The notes below the pieces were generated by a model. It ran no database searches. It had not been told where the DNA came from and worked only from the letters and a program-made list of their open reading frames with translations. 64,000 nucleotides of DNA from Glycine soja (Eukaryota; Streptophyta; Magnoliopsida; Fabales; Fabaceae): contig NC_041005.1 of NCBI RefSeq assembly GCF_004193775.1, positions 8,806,501 through 8,870,500 of the forward strand. Reading direction: 5' to 3'. A program made the position numbers and the translations under genes. Shown in pieces: positions 1-12,700 of this stretch; position 1 is the stretch's first letter, and each line of letters begins with the position of its first letter.

Positions 1-185
1 AATCAAATGCAGATGCAATGCAGTAGAAGGGGGTAAAGACAATATATTACTACAATTATATGAAATTGAGTAGGTAATACTAAGAATAGAATATTAGTAG
101 CATGACCGAAAATAAAATAGCCGCTGTGTCAAATAACATAACAATTGTCTCAAATACAGGGAAAAAAAATACTCCAACGCCATCA

Positions 186-3100
186 TTAGCCGTTTTGACT
201 TATTGCTGTCTTTAAAAAAAATGTTGCCCATTTCTTTCGAATTGTGGTGATGATGCCGATGTCCAATGGTGTGTCATTAGCAAACCACTGCAAGTATTCA
301 TAATTGTAAGTTAGTACTGCAAATATAAAAATTCAGTTCCAATTGTACTGAAGTTTATGCATACCATGGACCAATCACTCTTTATGTCGCTGGCTATGAT
401 GTTCCAGATCCAATGCATTATGTAATATCCACATTCATAACAGCCGGTTTGAACGTGACTCTACATATGGAAAACATTTGAACATCGTATACATTACATA
501 AGTTCATGACTTAACTAGACAACACTAACACATGGTACATAGCTGACTTACCTTTACTTCAATCCACTTTGGTGCAACTGCCTTAGTTTCAGGAGACAAG
601 GTCTTCTTCAATTTTGTCATTACACTGCTTTTAAAAAACCACATCAACGCATATACAACAAAATGTCAATCAATAATGACCATTAAAGAAGGCTTGCAAA
701 AAGTTATATGGTATGAGATAACCTATTAATTGTAGCTTTGATATGCATATCAGGTTTCCTACGCAAAGAACAGAACCAAACAACAACATGTTGCCTAGGA
801 CACAAAATTATGAGTTGCCAATGTTCCCTGCATGTCATTCACATTAGATACGTATACACCCAAACATCATTTGAAGTATGTTTGTTAAATAGCACTTACT
901 GATGGAAGTAAGGTCCAATGTACACCTCTCGGTCAGATTCCTTAAGCCATCTTTCAAGATATTGTTCGCATTCGCTGCGTCTATCCTTTGAACAAACCAA
1001 CGACTGTGGCTCAAGGAATGCATACATGAAACCTTGACTGAATATCTGACTCCACTCACGAATATACCTATTCACATGATTTGAAAGTATTGTAGTGGAT
1101 CATGATATTGAATGAATGAGGAATGAGTTATATGAAGGAATTCACTTACATTAACCATAATTGTATGACAGATATGTTCAGACTTTTGTCTCCTGCTATT
1201 ATTTCAATAACATCTGAATATGTGATGAATATCGATGTAGATGCATCTACAATTCCAAGAAATCTCCCATCAAAGCTGATTTGAAGTGGCTTGTCGTAAA
1301 GATCGAAACTGTACTTCATCAATTCACGCAACGGATCATCTGCGTTCACATTAGCCGGCTTCGGCACATGTGCATCCTCGTTGTGTGGAATACGTTGTGG
1401 ATGCTACATGGTTAATGAAAGTGGATGAGTATTTGTACTGTAATCTATGAATGTTTTACTTTACGTATGTCAAATCAAACATGTTACCTCATCTAATACA
1501 GCTTTCACAAGGTGTGTGGGCCAAGCTACAAATGTATTGACGGCCTGCTTCACATATTGTATTTCTGAGGTGGCATAGGGGACCTCAGCCTCAGGATCAA
1601 TAACTGTTTCTACACTTACCCTGACAACATCATCTGCATATGCCACTGTGTGTATGATTGAATCCCCCTCCATTATTTTCCCCATGGCCACCAACCTTAA
1701 ATGAACCATAAACAAAGCTTTTTTTAGTGCATATAAAACAAAAACTAAACCATGAACAAAACACAAACCAAACCCAACAATTACAGCTGCAAGAGAAAAC
1801 AAAACTCCGATTCAATTGTAAGTAAGGTAATATTTCTACAAACCTTTGTGTACCATCGTTACGCTGCACAAACAGTCCCATCAATGGTATGGCATCAGCA
1901 TCATGTTCTTGTGAAGCCTGCGCATTGGTAACAACATTACTTCCTTGTGTGCTGACACGCGCACCTAGTTGTTGTATGTCCGGCTGAATTTGGAGTGCCT
2001 CTTGGGATCCTTTATTTGACAACTCTTTTTTAATAGCCTCTTTCAATGCATTGGTCATTATTTCCAAGCTCCTTTTATTTTCCTCTTCTAGCTGAGTCCT
2101 CAATTCTTCCTTAATTTGAGTCCTCAATTCTTCCCTAATTTGGCCAGTCATGTCTTCCCTAAGCCTTGCAACAACTTCATCTAGTTGTTGTTGGCTGATG
2201 GACGTGGACGAGCTGCTGCATGTCCTTGATGCCCTTCCGTAGTACTGAGTAATAGTGACACCTGATCCTGCTGCCCGAACGCGACCCCCATGGTCAGGTC
2301 GTCCAATGGCAGTGTTCAGTATGTCTTGCCGACCATGGGGTACAAACGAACCCTGCGTTACCTGCTCTTCTAAGGAGTCCTACACAAAACAAGTGACACA
2401 AAAATACATAACGTGCAGTCATTTTCATTACAAAATACTTAAACATATGAACATTGCAACATATTGGTGAACTTACTATTTTATCTGCAATTTCCTGTGC
2501 AGAGTCAGATGTCATATTGCCAACAGCCCTGGTCCGAGCAACCTTCCACTTAACATGCCTTTTTATTGGGGATGGGGGTTCATCAACACTTGCTGGATTT
2601 TCACTCAACAATGCTTCCTCTTGTATCCTTTTTCGTTTCTGGTCTAACAATTTCTTCTCAAGCAAATCATATCCCCCACGTGAAAGTACGTGAGGGCAGT
2701 CGTTGTGTTTTTGAATTGATTGTGCTCGTTTCCTAATACCCTGTAATGTGACATACATAATTGCGGAGATTTTTTTGAAATTAAAATAATCAAATTGGCA
2801 AAAAAATATTCATTTGAAGTTACCATAAACAGATTCAACTAACCTCCCAGTTAGGTGTCAGGCGGGTTTCTTCAAATTGTTTCCACGCTTCAGGATCTAG
2901 TCCATATTTTGTCACAACATCCTGTGTTTGTTGACCTTCAGTCTTAGCAAACACAAATTTGCTAGTCAATGTGGACTTAAATTGCCGCCATCTCGTCGCT
3001 ACTGTTGACATAACCTTCGTCTTCACCTTCGTAGCTTCTGCGATATCAAACTTTGCCTACATAACCAGGTGTCAAAATTTGTGGAAAAAGGCAGCCAAAT

Positions 3101-6100
3101 GTATATCATTATACAATACTAGCAATCAACAATTTAATGACAATGTTCTGCCATAATACCCCAAGTAAAGCAAAAGCATCCAATCAGCATATAATGTAAG
3201 TTTACCATGCAGTCACAGCCATCAAATTTAATATCCAAATTGAACAAATAATAAATGAAAAAAAATATTGTGACACTCACTAATAACAGTTATTGCCTTA
3301 AAGTATGAATTCCTAGAAAAACTTCTTTTCATGGTTTGTTAAGAACATGCTTCAGCCTTCGCACAATTTGAGTTTTTATCAATGATGTTATTGATAATCC
3401 ATGTACATTGATAATTCTTAAGTAATTTGAAATCATTACTAAAACATTGATTTCTCATGTTTTCTGCACAGTAGTTAAAACAACAGAGTAATAATCAAAA
3501 CTTATGGCATACGCAGATTATTCACTAATAAACAAAAGAAAAGTCGGTGCAGGTGATTAGTGAATTCATCTTCCAACTATGCAGATACTATTTGCTGTTT
3601 TCCAAAATTTGGGTGCTAGAATTTCATGGTTCAATCACAAATTACCTTTATGCTGATGTTGTTATCACAAATTACCAACTATGCATTATAATTAATTTGT
3701 GGACATCATACCACCTATTTAACACCTAACATCTAATTAAATAATGAGATACATGGTTAAAAAATATAAATATAATAAACTATATGATGTGATAGAAGAA
3801 GAAACAAAATATAGTCAAAGTGTTTAAAATAGAAGAATACCTACCTTTTATTAGAAATTTAATAAAATATGAAGAGGTATTTATCTCTCACAAGGCGACA
3901 AAAAAGGTCTGAATGTATGCTGTAAGAGGTATTTACGTTTGGTGCCTAATTATCTCCGAAGAAACATGTCTTAAATTAATTCAAAATCTTAGGTAAAATA
4001 AGCCAAGAAATTGACACATCAAAAAACCAAAAGCTGGTAATAGAATTGCAAAAAAAAGGACCAGTAGTGCTAGTATTGAAAATTTTATTTCAGCTATGTA
4101 CAAACAGGTTATTCAACCAAGAAGCAATGTGCCCTTCAATCCAAAAACTTCCTAAAAATGAATCTGAAATCCACAAATAATGCACTAACAACAAATCTAC
4201 ACATTTTGCAAGCAAGGAAAGTTCACAAGCCTAGGCATCATGACTCCAATCAAATGTCTCAGCAATTAACTTCAAACCAGATAAGCTTAGTAGCAACAGA
4301 ATTAAAATTCTTCGAATTCGAAGCAGAAACCCCATCCTGTTTCGAAGTAGTCTCACTCTGACCTAAAATGTGGAATATCTTCCACTCCCAAACCTGCTGG
4401 AGCTACCAGATACTTGTTCAGCTGAATTAGAACTATGTTCCGTCCCATCAACATCTCTAAGAAATTCAGGCTCCTTAGTGGTAACCATGAAGTCCATCAA
4501 GTTGCGGCTGAACCCCAAATCAGAATACACCCTCAAGGCATCCTAGATATGAAAATAGATACTACTAGATATAGCAGTGGCAGAACATTAAAAAAACTGA
4601 TATATTGAATAATATCACAATAAAGCACCCATATATATGTTCATATCCTCTACTGTCAAATCAGACAAAGAACTCATATGACTGTGTCTCATTCCTTATG
4701 CAGTAGCCATAAAGCCAAATGAAAACAAGCTAAGACTAAGGCCTAATGATTTAAAAAAATAATACATTAAAGTACATGCTTCCTTTACTTATTTTGACAG
4801 TCTCATGCTATCATATATAAACATATTATGTATAAACATAATATTTTGACAGTCTCATGCTTCCTTCATTTTTTATTTTCCATTCAGCTACACGTGTTTT
4901 ATTTTTGTATCCTTATACAAATTAAAGGAATTGTAATTAAAAATGTATGTGCCTGGTAAAATAATTGCTGCAATGGCATGTTGAAGAGTTATACAGTATC
5001 AGAGGCAAAGAAGTTAACATAGACAATCAAAGGCTTGGGAAGGGAGATTATAGTGAAGTCAAATGAATCACTGCAGCCCAGGTCTAATTCTAATTCTTAA
5101 TTATGTCAAGGAGATTATAGTGAAGTCAAAGGAATCACTGCAGCACATGTTAAAAATTGTCTTATTATAAATTTATTAATATTTATAAAATTAAGTTAAA
5201 ATTTAAAATGATAGGTATCATAATTTGTGATTAGCAAGTACTTTATATTATCAGTAGATCACCTTTAAATTCATATTTATATTTAAAAAACGACCTAAGT
5301 AGATTAACAAAATTAGATATTGAAGTAAAATTGTAATTAAAAAAATACCACATAATTTAAAAGTTACATTTTAAATTACTTGTTTAGCTGTTATTCCTTA
5401 TGGTTCGAGTAATAATAACGATAACAATTCAGCCTGAATTGTTTCAGATTAATTTTCTTTTTTGCAAAAAACAAATACGGGAACGAGCAACAATTTGAAG
5501 GTTGTACATTCAGGAACTAAAGAATTCAAAATAGCTAGTAATAAGAGGGATTTGTTTTTGGGATTTTCTGAGCACCAATAGCGGGTACGCTAGAAGCTTG
5601 CACTTGAGGAGGGAAGCATATTGGCAGCTAATGAACAACTTTCTTAACTATTTGCCGTTCAGATTTGACTGTTTCTTTTGGTAATATGTAAATATAAATA
5701 GTATAAGGCTATGGCTTATGGACATGGTGTTTTTGACCCCTAACAATCTTAGAAGTCAATATAGACCATGTTTTTACGCCATAGCTTATACTATTGTGAT
5801 GTACATATTAACAAGAAGAACCAGGAAAGTCTGAAGGACAAGTAGTTAAGAAAGTTGTTCATTATCTGCAAACATCCTTCCCTCCTCAAGTGCAAGCTTC
5901 TTGCGTAGCCGCTCTTGGTGCTCAGAAAATCCCAAAAACAAATCCCTCTTATTACTAGCTATTTTGAATTCTTTAGTTCCTGAATGTACAACTTTCAAAT
6001 TGTTGTTCGTTCCCCTCTTTGTTTTATGCAAAAAATGAAATCAATATCAAACAAAACATGCATACAATTGTCATCGTTATTGCTACTTGAACCATAAGGA

Positions 6101-9100
6101 ATACCATCTAAAGAAGTACTTCAAAACGTTTATTTATTTTTTTTGGTATTTTTTTAATTACAATTTGACTTCAATATCTAATTTTTTAATGTACTTAGGT
6201 GGAGGATGTTGACGAAGAGAAGGAGAAGGAAGAAAGTAATTTAAAGAAGATTAAGGAAGTGTCACATTTTTTTTTCCTCAGCAAGGAAGTGTCACATGAA
6301 TGCTCGTTGGTGAACAAGCATAAGGCCATTTGGATGACAGAGCCTGAGGAGATCACAAAGGAGGAGTATTATGCTTTCTACAAGATTGACTCCAATGACT
6401 GGAAGAGCATTTGCCTGTGAAGCACTTCTCAGGTGAGGGACACTTATGCCTGTAAGCCTATCCTCTTTGTTCCTAAGAGGGCACCTTTTGACAAGTTGAC
6501 ACAAGGAAGAAGCCTAACAATATTAAGCTTGGTGTGATTTAAACAAGGAAATAACTTAAGACTTGCAATTGTAACTTACCTCTTCATCTCTTTTATGTTA
6601 AAGTTGTTGACATTGTGCATGGCACAATAAACAAGGAAATAATTGCTGCCTGCTCGTACAAAGATGCTGCTTCCAAGGATTCTGCAGACGAATTTGTGAT
6701 GTCCCCAGCACAAACTGGTAGACATGAATTTTTAGCATGCTAAAAATTGTCCTACCCCACCCCAGCAACTGCAAGATTTAAGTTCTATTGGAACAGTAAA
6801 TACAGGGCTGAAAACTGTAAATAAGACTGATAAACTTGTGCACCCTATGAAGATTTTAGTTTCTAACATTCTGTTCAATACTAAATTTCATATACCAGAA
6901 GTTAGGTTTGACTAATCTTTCTGGATTCTATATGGTGAGGATGACCAAGTAACTGTTAAATCAATCAGCAAGCAACTCCATGATGTGGTGTGGACTCGAG
7001 CTTAGATAAGACACTAGAGTTGTATACATGAATATGTTGTATGTTTCTATTGCAGGTAGAGACACCTGAAAATTTGAAGTTTGTGTTCTCAGACAATATC
7101 AATGACCTTAGAAATATTGTATAGAAAGTAGAAATAATAAAACAAGGATTTGTTTCTTTGCTGACCCAAATAATGTCTTCGAAGAGGCCAAAGAAGTCTT
7201 GTTTGGGAAATATTTTAGGAAGGCCCTTTCAATAATTGTTATTTGATTAATTTCATGTTTGTTCTCTAAGTTCTCTTATACCATTTGAAGCCAGAGAAGA
7301 TCTGAAGTAAACTTTTGTTTTGCAAACTTTAGCTTCCTTGACTCAGATAACAAAAACATATCCTTAAATTACTGAAGCAGATTGGCATAATTTACTTGAA
7401 GCAGACTAATGAATTCAAGATACAAGTAACTTTTTCCAAGCTTAAAATTAAATTATGTGGGAGCAGAAACAAAGTTAATTTTTGAAACATAAGAGGCTAA
7501 GAGGTTTGAAAGTAAGATTTTAATAGTGCAAAGGGTACTTGCATGATAGTACCATAATCACTGGTCTACCAATCTTAGTGCAGGATTTTTAAGAATACCT
7601 TGATATGTGTATTATAACCATTCCTGTATCCACACTCTATCCATGGTCAGAATTAGGTCTACCTGGAATCTAATCTGATCTGTAATTTGTACCTTATCTA
7701 GTACCTCTGGTACTCTTTAATATATATATTTTATCTTTGCTGATAAAAAAAAAAAATATTTGAAGAAATTTAATGAGGCCTTGCTGGGCAAATGGGGCTG
7801 GGAATTGGCGACTAATCAGAATCACTTTTGGCCCAGAATTGTAATGTCCAAGTATGGTGGCTAGAATGCTCTGATTCATGGGAGAAACTCCACAGCTTTC
7901 TCTAAGTGGTGGAAGGACTTAAAATCTATTTTCCAGCAGCAGCACACTAATAGGCTGTCCAATAATTTGTGTTGGAAGTTGGGTAATGGGGCAAAAATCA
8001 GGTTCTGGAAGGATAAATGGAGAGAGGATGATTTAACTCTTCAAGAAAAATACCCTACTTTGTATCAACTGAGCTACCAGCAGGATTCTTCTATCAGCCT
8101 AATGGGAATTCTTGTTGATAATAAATGGGAATGGAGGATGCAATGGAGGAGAAATTGATGCTGAGATTGATGCTGTCCAGATTTGCCCAACCAGTATGGA
8201 CTCCCTTATTTGGAAGGTTGATCCTAGTGGAGCCTATTCCACAAAGTCAGCCTACAATATCCTCAAGAATGATGGCAGATCTGTTAATGACGACAGAGCT
8301 TTTAAGATTATTTGGAATCTGAAAATCCCCCCAAGAGCAATTGCCTTCTGTTGGAGAATTTTCAGAAACAGATTGCCTACTAAGGCTAACTTGAGAAAGA
8401 GACACATCACTTTGCCTTCGTATAGGTGCCCGTTATGTGATAGTGAAGAGGAAGATATTGGCCACATCATGTTCTCATGCAGAATGACTAGGAATTTATG
8501 GTGGGAGGCTTTGAGATGGGTCAATAGAGTGGGCCCTTTCCCCATTGAACCTAAAAATCATTTTATGCAATTCTCTCATTGGAATCGCAAAAGCTTTATA
8601 GACAATAGATGGGTGATAAAAATGCTATTAAGTGTTAACTGAGTTTGTATAATTCTAAGTGTTTGTAAAAAACAAAAAAGAAAAGAAGTTCCTATTAATC
8701 ATAATATTTGGAGGGCCACTGGATTATGTGGATTGGAAAGCAATGCTTTATTTGGCGGTGCAAGTGGGTAGGCAGCTATTGTCATAGTTTTAGGAAATTT
8801 GGGATGTTTACAGTGATACAAATCAATTTATTCCATACAAAAATAGTATAACATAAAAATCAAACTTATGGTTACATTAGCATAAAAAATAATATGCATT
8901 ACCCTATTAAGTATTTAAGGATAAAAATACTACCCCTGCTCCCTAACACAAAACCCATGCCAATTTTCATTTGTTTAAGTTATCAATTTAAATTTGTGAA
9001 CTTATTATACACATGATTTGTTCTGGTCTCTAACTTTGATCTGACAATATTTGTTCTCAACCTCATCTAACTAACTAATATTCATGTTTAAAATAAAAAC

Positions 9101-9583
9101 TGCCCTTGTGCTGTTCTTTACAAATATAGGAGTCTAGGATAGTGATTAACTATTCAAATAAAGGACAAGTCATTTAAAATAAAGGGCATGAAACACATGT
9201 AGAGATTATAAAGGACAACTATTTGTTATAGTCAATTATGTTTTTAACAGAAAAATTGATTCTTAATTCAAATATTGTAATTGGTATGAAGGACTTACTA
9301 GAATGTCATTCCACACAATCTCCTTTAGCGTTTCAGGTACGTCTTTCCAATTATTGTGGATAATGGGAACCTTTTCTCGCGCCACTACGCCTAGGTAGCT
9401 GTGGAACTTTTCACGCATCGGTCCGGATGCTCTCCCGGTAGCGGGATCCACATAAACAGCCGGTCTGGGCTGATCCACGGTTCTTAATGTCAATGTTCTC
9501 AGCCGTGTCGTTGTTCTACTCCTCTTGGAAGTCGCCTCTGATTGACCATCGGACTGTGGAGGAGACGTCGGATCTGTGGCCAT
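186..9583 (-). CDS. CACTA second gene: Transposase_24-type protein with C48/Ulp1-like C-terminal domain, 11 exons
   Basis: Exons read by eye, in transcript order: 9583-9299, 3056-2844, 2740-2477, 2379-1844, 1695-1488, 1403-1150, 1067-900, 827-723, 627-552, 460-365, 287-186. All introns begin GT and end AG, phases agree, and the total is 2307 nt (768 residues plus stop) with no internal stop. Exons 1-3 resemble plant CACTA Transposase_24 proteins (WKDVPETLKEIVWNDIL; RWRQFKSTL; DPEAWKQFEETR). Exon 4 is Glu/Lys-rich and probably coiled coil. Exons 7-11 look like a C48 peptidase fold: FLEPQSL, EHWQL (His), VWFCSL, then TGCYECGYYIMHW (Gln/Cys region). The position where Ulp1 proteases have Asp-Ser reads Cys-Ser, so catalysis is doubtful. 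Its role in transposition is inferred from family. Intron 1 (6.2 kb) is full of nested material. The individual splice sites need transcript support. Confidence 0.75.
3160..5289. other. Left half of intron 1 of the CACTA gene; one weak coding-like patch
   Basis: AT-rich sequence without a clear gene. On the minus strand about 4555-4360 reads as a Ser-rich peptide (RVYSDLGFSRNLMDFM, then a Glu-His-Ser-Ser-Asn stretch ending at a stop). It starts after an AG at about 4555 and looks like a fragment of a host exon, but I do not recognise the gene. Short direct repeats (AATATTTTGACAGTCTCATGCTTCC near 4790 and 4840, and GGAGATTATAGTGAAGTCAAA near 5042 and 5108) show local duplication. Confidence 0.35.
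5290..6200. repeat. Long inverted repeat (arms about 430 bp, spacer about 27 bp)
   Basis: The left arm (5290-5729) and right arm (5757-6200) are near reverse complements across their whole length, about 85 percent by eye. Anchors include ACCTAAGTA at the outer ends, TTAGATATTGAAGT, ATTCCTTATGGTTC, GTACATTCAGGAACTAAAG, AAGCTTGCACTTGAGGAGGG and TATGGC near the centre. A 61-codon frame in the right arm (minus strand, 5846-6031) is open and its mirror in the left arm is broken. The arms stop at the point where HSP90-like coding sequence begins (6199). If transcribed with the surrounding gene it would fold into a long RNA hairpin. Confidence 0.85.
6199..6520 (+). pseudogene. HSP90 gene fragment (middle domain)
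   Basis: After a TTAG that looks like an intron acceptor, the plus strand reads EDVDEEKEKEE, then KKIKEVSH, SLVNKHKAIWM, PEEITKEEYYAFYK and NDW. In the next frames it reads LPVKHFSGEG, KPILFVPKRAPFD and DTRKKPNNIKL. This is the order found in the middle domain of plant cytosolic HSP90. There are at least three frame changes, an internal stop, and a duplicated AAGGAAGTGTCACAT unit separated by a T run (6253-6295). It is a dead captured or inserted piece inside intron 1 of the CACTA gene, in opposite orientation to it. Confidence 0.85.
6521..7479. other. Intronic spacer, no gene recognised
   Basis: Short coding-like stretches occur (ACSYKDAASKDSADEF on the plus strand near 6650; ENLKFVFSDNINDLRNIV near 7065), each ending in a stop. 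They may be further exon fragments captured with the HSP90 piece. I cannot name a source gene. Confidence 0.3.
7600..7756 (+). mobile_element. LINE 3' end (tail copy T1)
   Basis: 3'-terminal piece of an L1-type LINE: a short stem ATTCC (7620-7624) / GGAAT (7665-7669), then the palindrome AGTACCTCTGGTACT (7700-7714), an AT tract, TTTATCTTTGCTGAT and A12 (7745-7756). The 5' limit is not visible. The next LINE fragment begins directly at the end of this A run. Confidence 0.7.
7757..8700 (+). pseudogene. LINE ORF2 C-terminal fragment (zf-RVT region), 5' truncated
   Basis: Starts in frame (KKFNEALLGKWGWELA) directly behind the poly(A) of another LINE copy. It runs through GNGAKIRFWKDKW, WKVDPSGAYSTKSAYN, KIPPRAIAFCWRIFRNRLPT and the zinc-binding RCPLCDSEEEDIGHIMFSC to RNLWWEALRWVNRVGPF. 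The order matches the C-terminal zf-RVT region of plant LINE ORF2. There is a stop near 7861, a frame break near 8155 and loss of the remainder after NRW (about 8620). A degenerate 3' UTR piece (AGTTCCTATTAATCATAAT) lies near 8680. Confidence 0.88.
8701..9298. other. Right part of CACTA intron 1, no gene
   Basis: AT-rich, no open frame of note. It ends at the GTAAGT donor of exon 1 (9298) on the minus strand. Confidence 0.5.
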
Positions 9584-9704
9584 GATCCTGTAAATAAAAT
9601 ACACAATTAATATTAACGATTACATTTAGACATTAACAAAAGCAAAGGCGTAATACTAACATAATCATTATATTTACACATTAAACAAAGCATTACTTTC
9701 GCAC

Positions 9705-12700
9705 TCAGCCTGTAGGGATGTTTTCCCATAGACCTTCATCATGATCTACACGATTTGCATGTCCATCATCCACTTCATCAGCTTCATTCATTGAAGGCAA
9801 TTGTTTTGAAAAACTAGACATTTGACCAATGTCAAGGGTTGACTCATCATTATGGTAATTCATTCCACTTGGTCTTCCTTGCAGAGCCACAGACAAACTT
9901 GAATTACATGGATCTTGTACATAGAAAACTTGTCTGGCTTGTGCTGCCATAATGAAAGGTTCGTCTATATATGCCACCTTACTAAGGTCTACCAAAGTAA
10001 ATCCCAATGGATCTTGAAACACACCCGTTGTCCCGTTCACCCACTGACACTTAAAAACAGGCACTCTAAATGATGTATAATCAACCTCCCAAATTTCTTG
10101 AATGACACCAAAGTAAGACATGGATGCTCGAATGGGGTTGTTATCCGATGTACTGGAAAAGTGCTCCGAATCAGCATCAACACAGACCCCACTGTTTTGT
10201 ACCGAACTTTTATCATCTTGGGACTTTGTGTAGAATGAATAATTGTTAATGTCATACCCCTTCCATGTAGGGACATTCAAATTTGGGCCAATGGCTAACA
10301 ATGTGAGTCGTCTGGAAACACTTTTATCAGCAAGTATTGTTTGTCTAAACCAATTTATGAAAGTTTTGTTGTGCTCTTGCAATACCCTCATCATGTTCAT
10401 TTTGGGGTGACTATCTCTAACATGTTTTTTGTGAGCCTCTATGTACGGAAACACCTCTGTTGTGTTGTTTAATATATACAAATGTGCTTGTGACACGTCA
10501 TGTCTAGTCATTGTCACAACATTGTATCCACGAGTACCCTTGCCGGCTATTGGCTGGTCATGCCGGGATGCAGGAACACCGACAGGTTTCAATGAGTCAA
10601 TGTACTGTGAGGCAAACTCAATGCATTCTTCAGCAACGTATCTTTCCACTATTGAGGCCTCTGGTCGATGTCGATTCTTCGTATAACCCTTTAAGACCTT
10701 CATGTACCGCTCAACTGGATACATCCATCTAAAATACGTAGGACCACAACACCTTATTTCCCTTACCAGATGAACAACTAAGTGTACCATAATGTCAAAA
10801 AATGAAGGAGGGAAAAACATCTCCATTTGACAAAGGACAACGACAACCTCATCTTCCAAAGCATCCAACTGTTTAGGGTCAATGACCTTGGCACATATAG
10901 CATTAAAAATGAAACACAAGCGACTGATTGCAACACGGACCTTCTCAGGCAATGTTCCGCGGATTGCAACAGGCAAAAGTTGTTGCATTAACACATGACA
11001 ATCATGTGATTTCAAGCCAACCAACTTAAGCTCATTCACAGACACAAGACTCTTGATGTTTGAAGAGTAGCCTTGTGGGACTTTGATATTACGCAAGCAT
11101 TCACAAAAACTTCTCTTTTCAGCTGTTGACATTGTGTAACAGGCTGGGGGCAGATATGTCCTGTTACCTTTTGAGATAGGATGCAACACTTGACGTATAC
11201 CCATGTCAACCAAGTCTTGACGACACTTGAAACCATCCTTTGTCTTGCCTTTAATGTTTAGGAGGGTCCCAATTAAAGAATCACAAACATTTTTCTCGAC
11301 ATGCATGACGTCTATACAATGCCTAACATGATGATCGGACCAGTACGGAAGATCAAAGAAAATAGACTTCTTTTTCCACATGTTTGAAGTGGATAATGGT
11401 TTTTTTTGGGACTTGCCGAACATATTTACGACATCCTTGACCCGCTGATATACTTCATCACCAGTAAATGGATTTGGCGCGGTTTCATGTTCTTGACTTC
11501 CATCGAATGCCTTCTTCAAGCGTCGATACGGATGATACTGTTTGAGAAATCTTCGATGCCTAGTATACACAGTCTTCTTTCCATGTTTAAGTTGGCGGAA
11601 ACTAGTATTCTGCTCACATATAGGACATGCGTGATGTCCTTTGACACTATATCCACTTAAATTTCCGTAGGCTGGAAAGTCATTGATGGTACAAAAAACC
11701 ATTGCACGCAACTTGAAAGCATGCTGCAAATTTGCGTCCCATACATCAACCCCTTCATCCCACAATTTCCGCAAATCGTCAATTAACGGTCTTAGATATA
11801 CGTCAATATCATTACCTGGTTGTCTTGGACCAGCTATCATCATACTCAGCATAACATACTTTCGCTTCATGCACAACCACGGAGGGAGATTATAAATGAA
11901 CAGCAAAACGGGCCACGAGCTATGGTTAGTAGTTAAGGTTCCAAATGGGTTCATTCCGTCCGTTGCAAGACCAAGCCTTAAATTTCTAGGCTCGGCCCCA
12001 AATTCAGGATACAGACGATCAATTGCCTTCCATTGCGGGCTATCTGCAGGATGTCGCATCAATCCATCTGATTTTCTAGTATTTGCATGCCATATAAGGT
12101 TCTTTGCATCTTCCCCATTAGCAAACAACCGTTTAAACCTTGGTATTATTGGGAGATACCAACACACCTTTGCTGGACGGCGGTCGGCGTCTGAGACTAG
12201 TACAGTAGAATCTCCGTTGGTCGGTCTGTACCGAGAAACCCCACACACAGGACAGTAATCTAGTTCAGCAAAATCATCTCTATACAAAATGCAGTCATTA
12301 CAACATGCATGAATTTTTTCGTACTGCATCCCAACTGGACATAAAATCTTCTTTGCTTGGTAGTGATTCTTTGGCAAGATGTTATCAGCAGGAAGCATGT
12401 TTGTCAACAACATCAGCAACTCACTAAAACTCTTGTCACTCCACCCAAATCGAGCCTTCAAGTTAACCAGAGCTAACACAGCTGACAATTTTGTGAAAGA
12501 TATGCAGCCGGAATACAAAGGCATTTTTGAATCAACTTCTATGTTGTCATACAACGCTGCATGTGCCTCTTCAAACCCCTCTTGCCCAAGATCACGAATC
12601 ATTTCTTCTATAGGATTTCCGCTGTTTGTAGTAACATCGTCAGCCTGTGACATGTCAGCTGTATCGAGGGATTCCCCATGCCATATCCACTTTGTGTAGC

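Noticed and set aside
8112..8642. Treating 8112-8642 as an independent gene
   Set aside because: It is the C-terminal zf-RVT part of LINE ORF2, broken at both ends.
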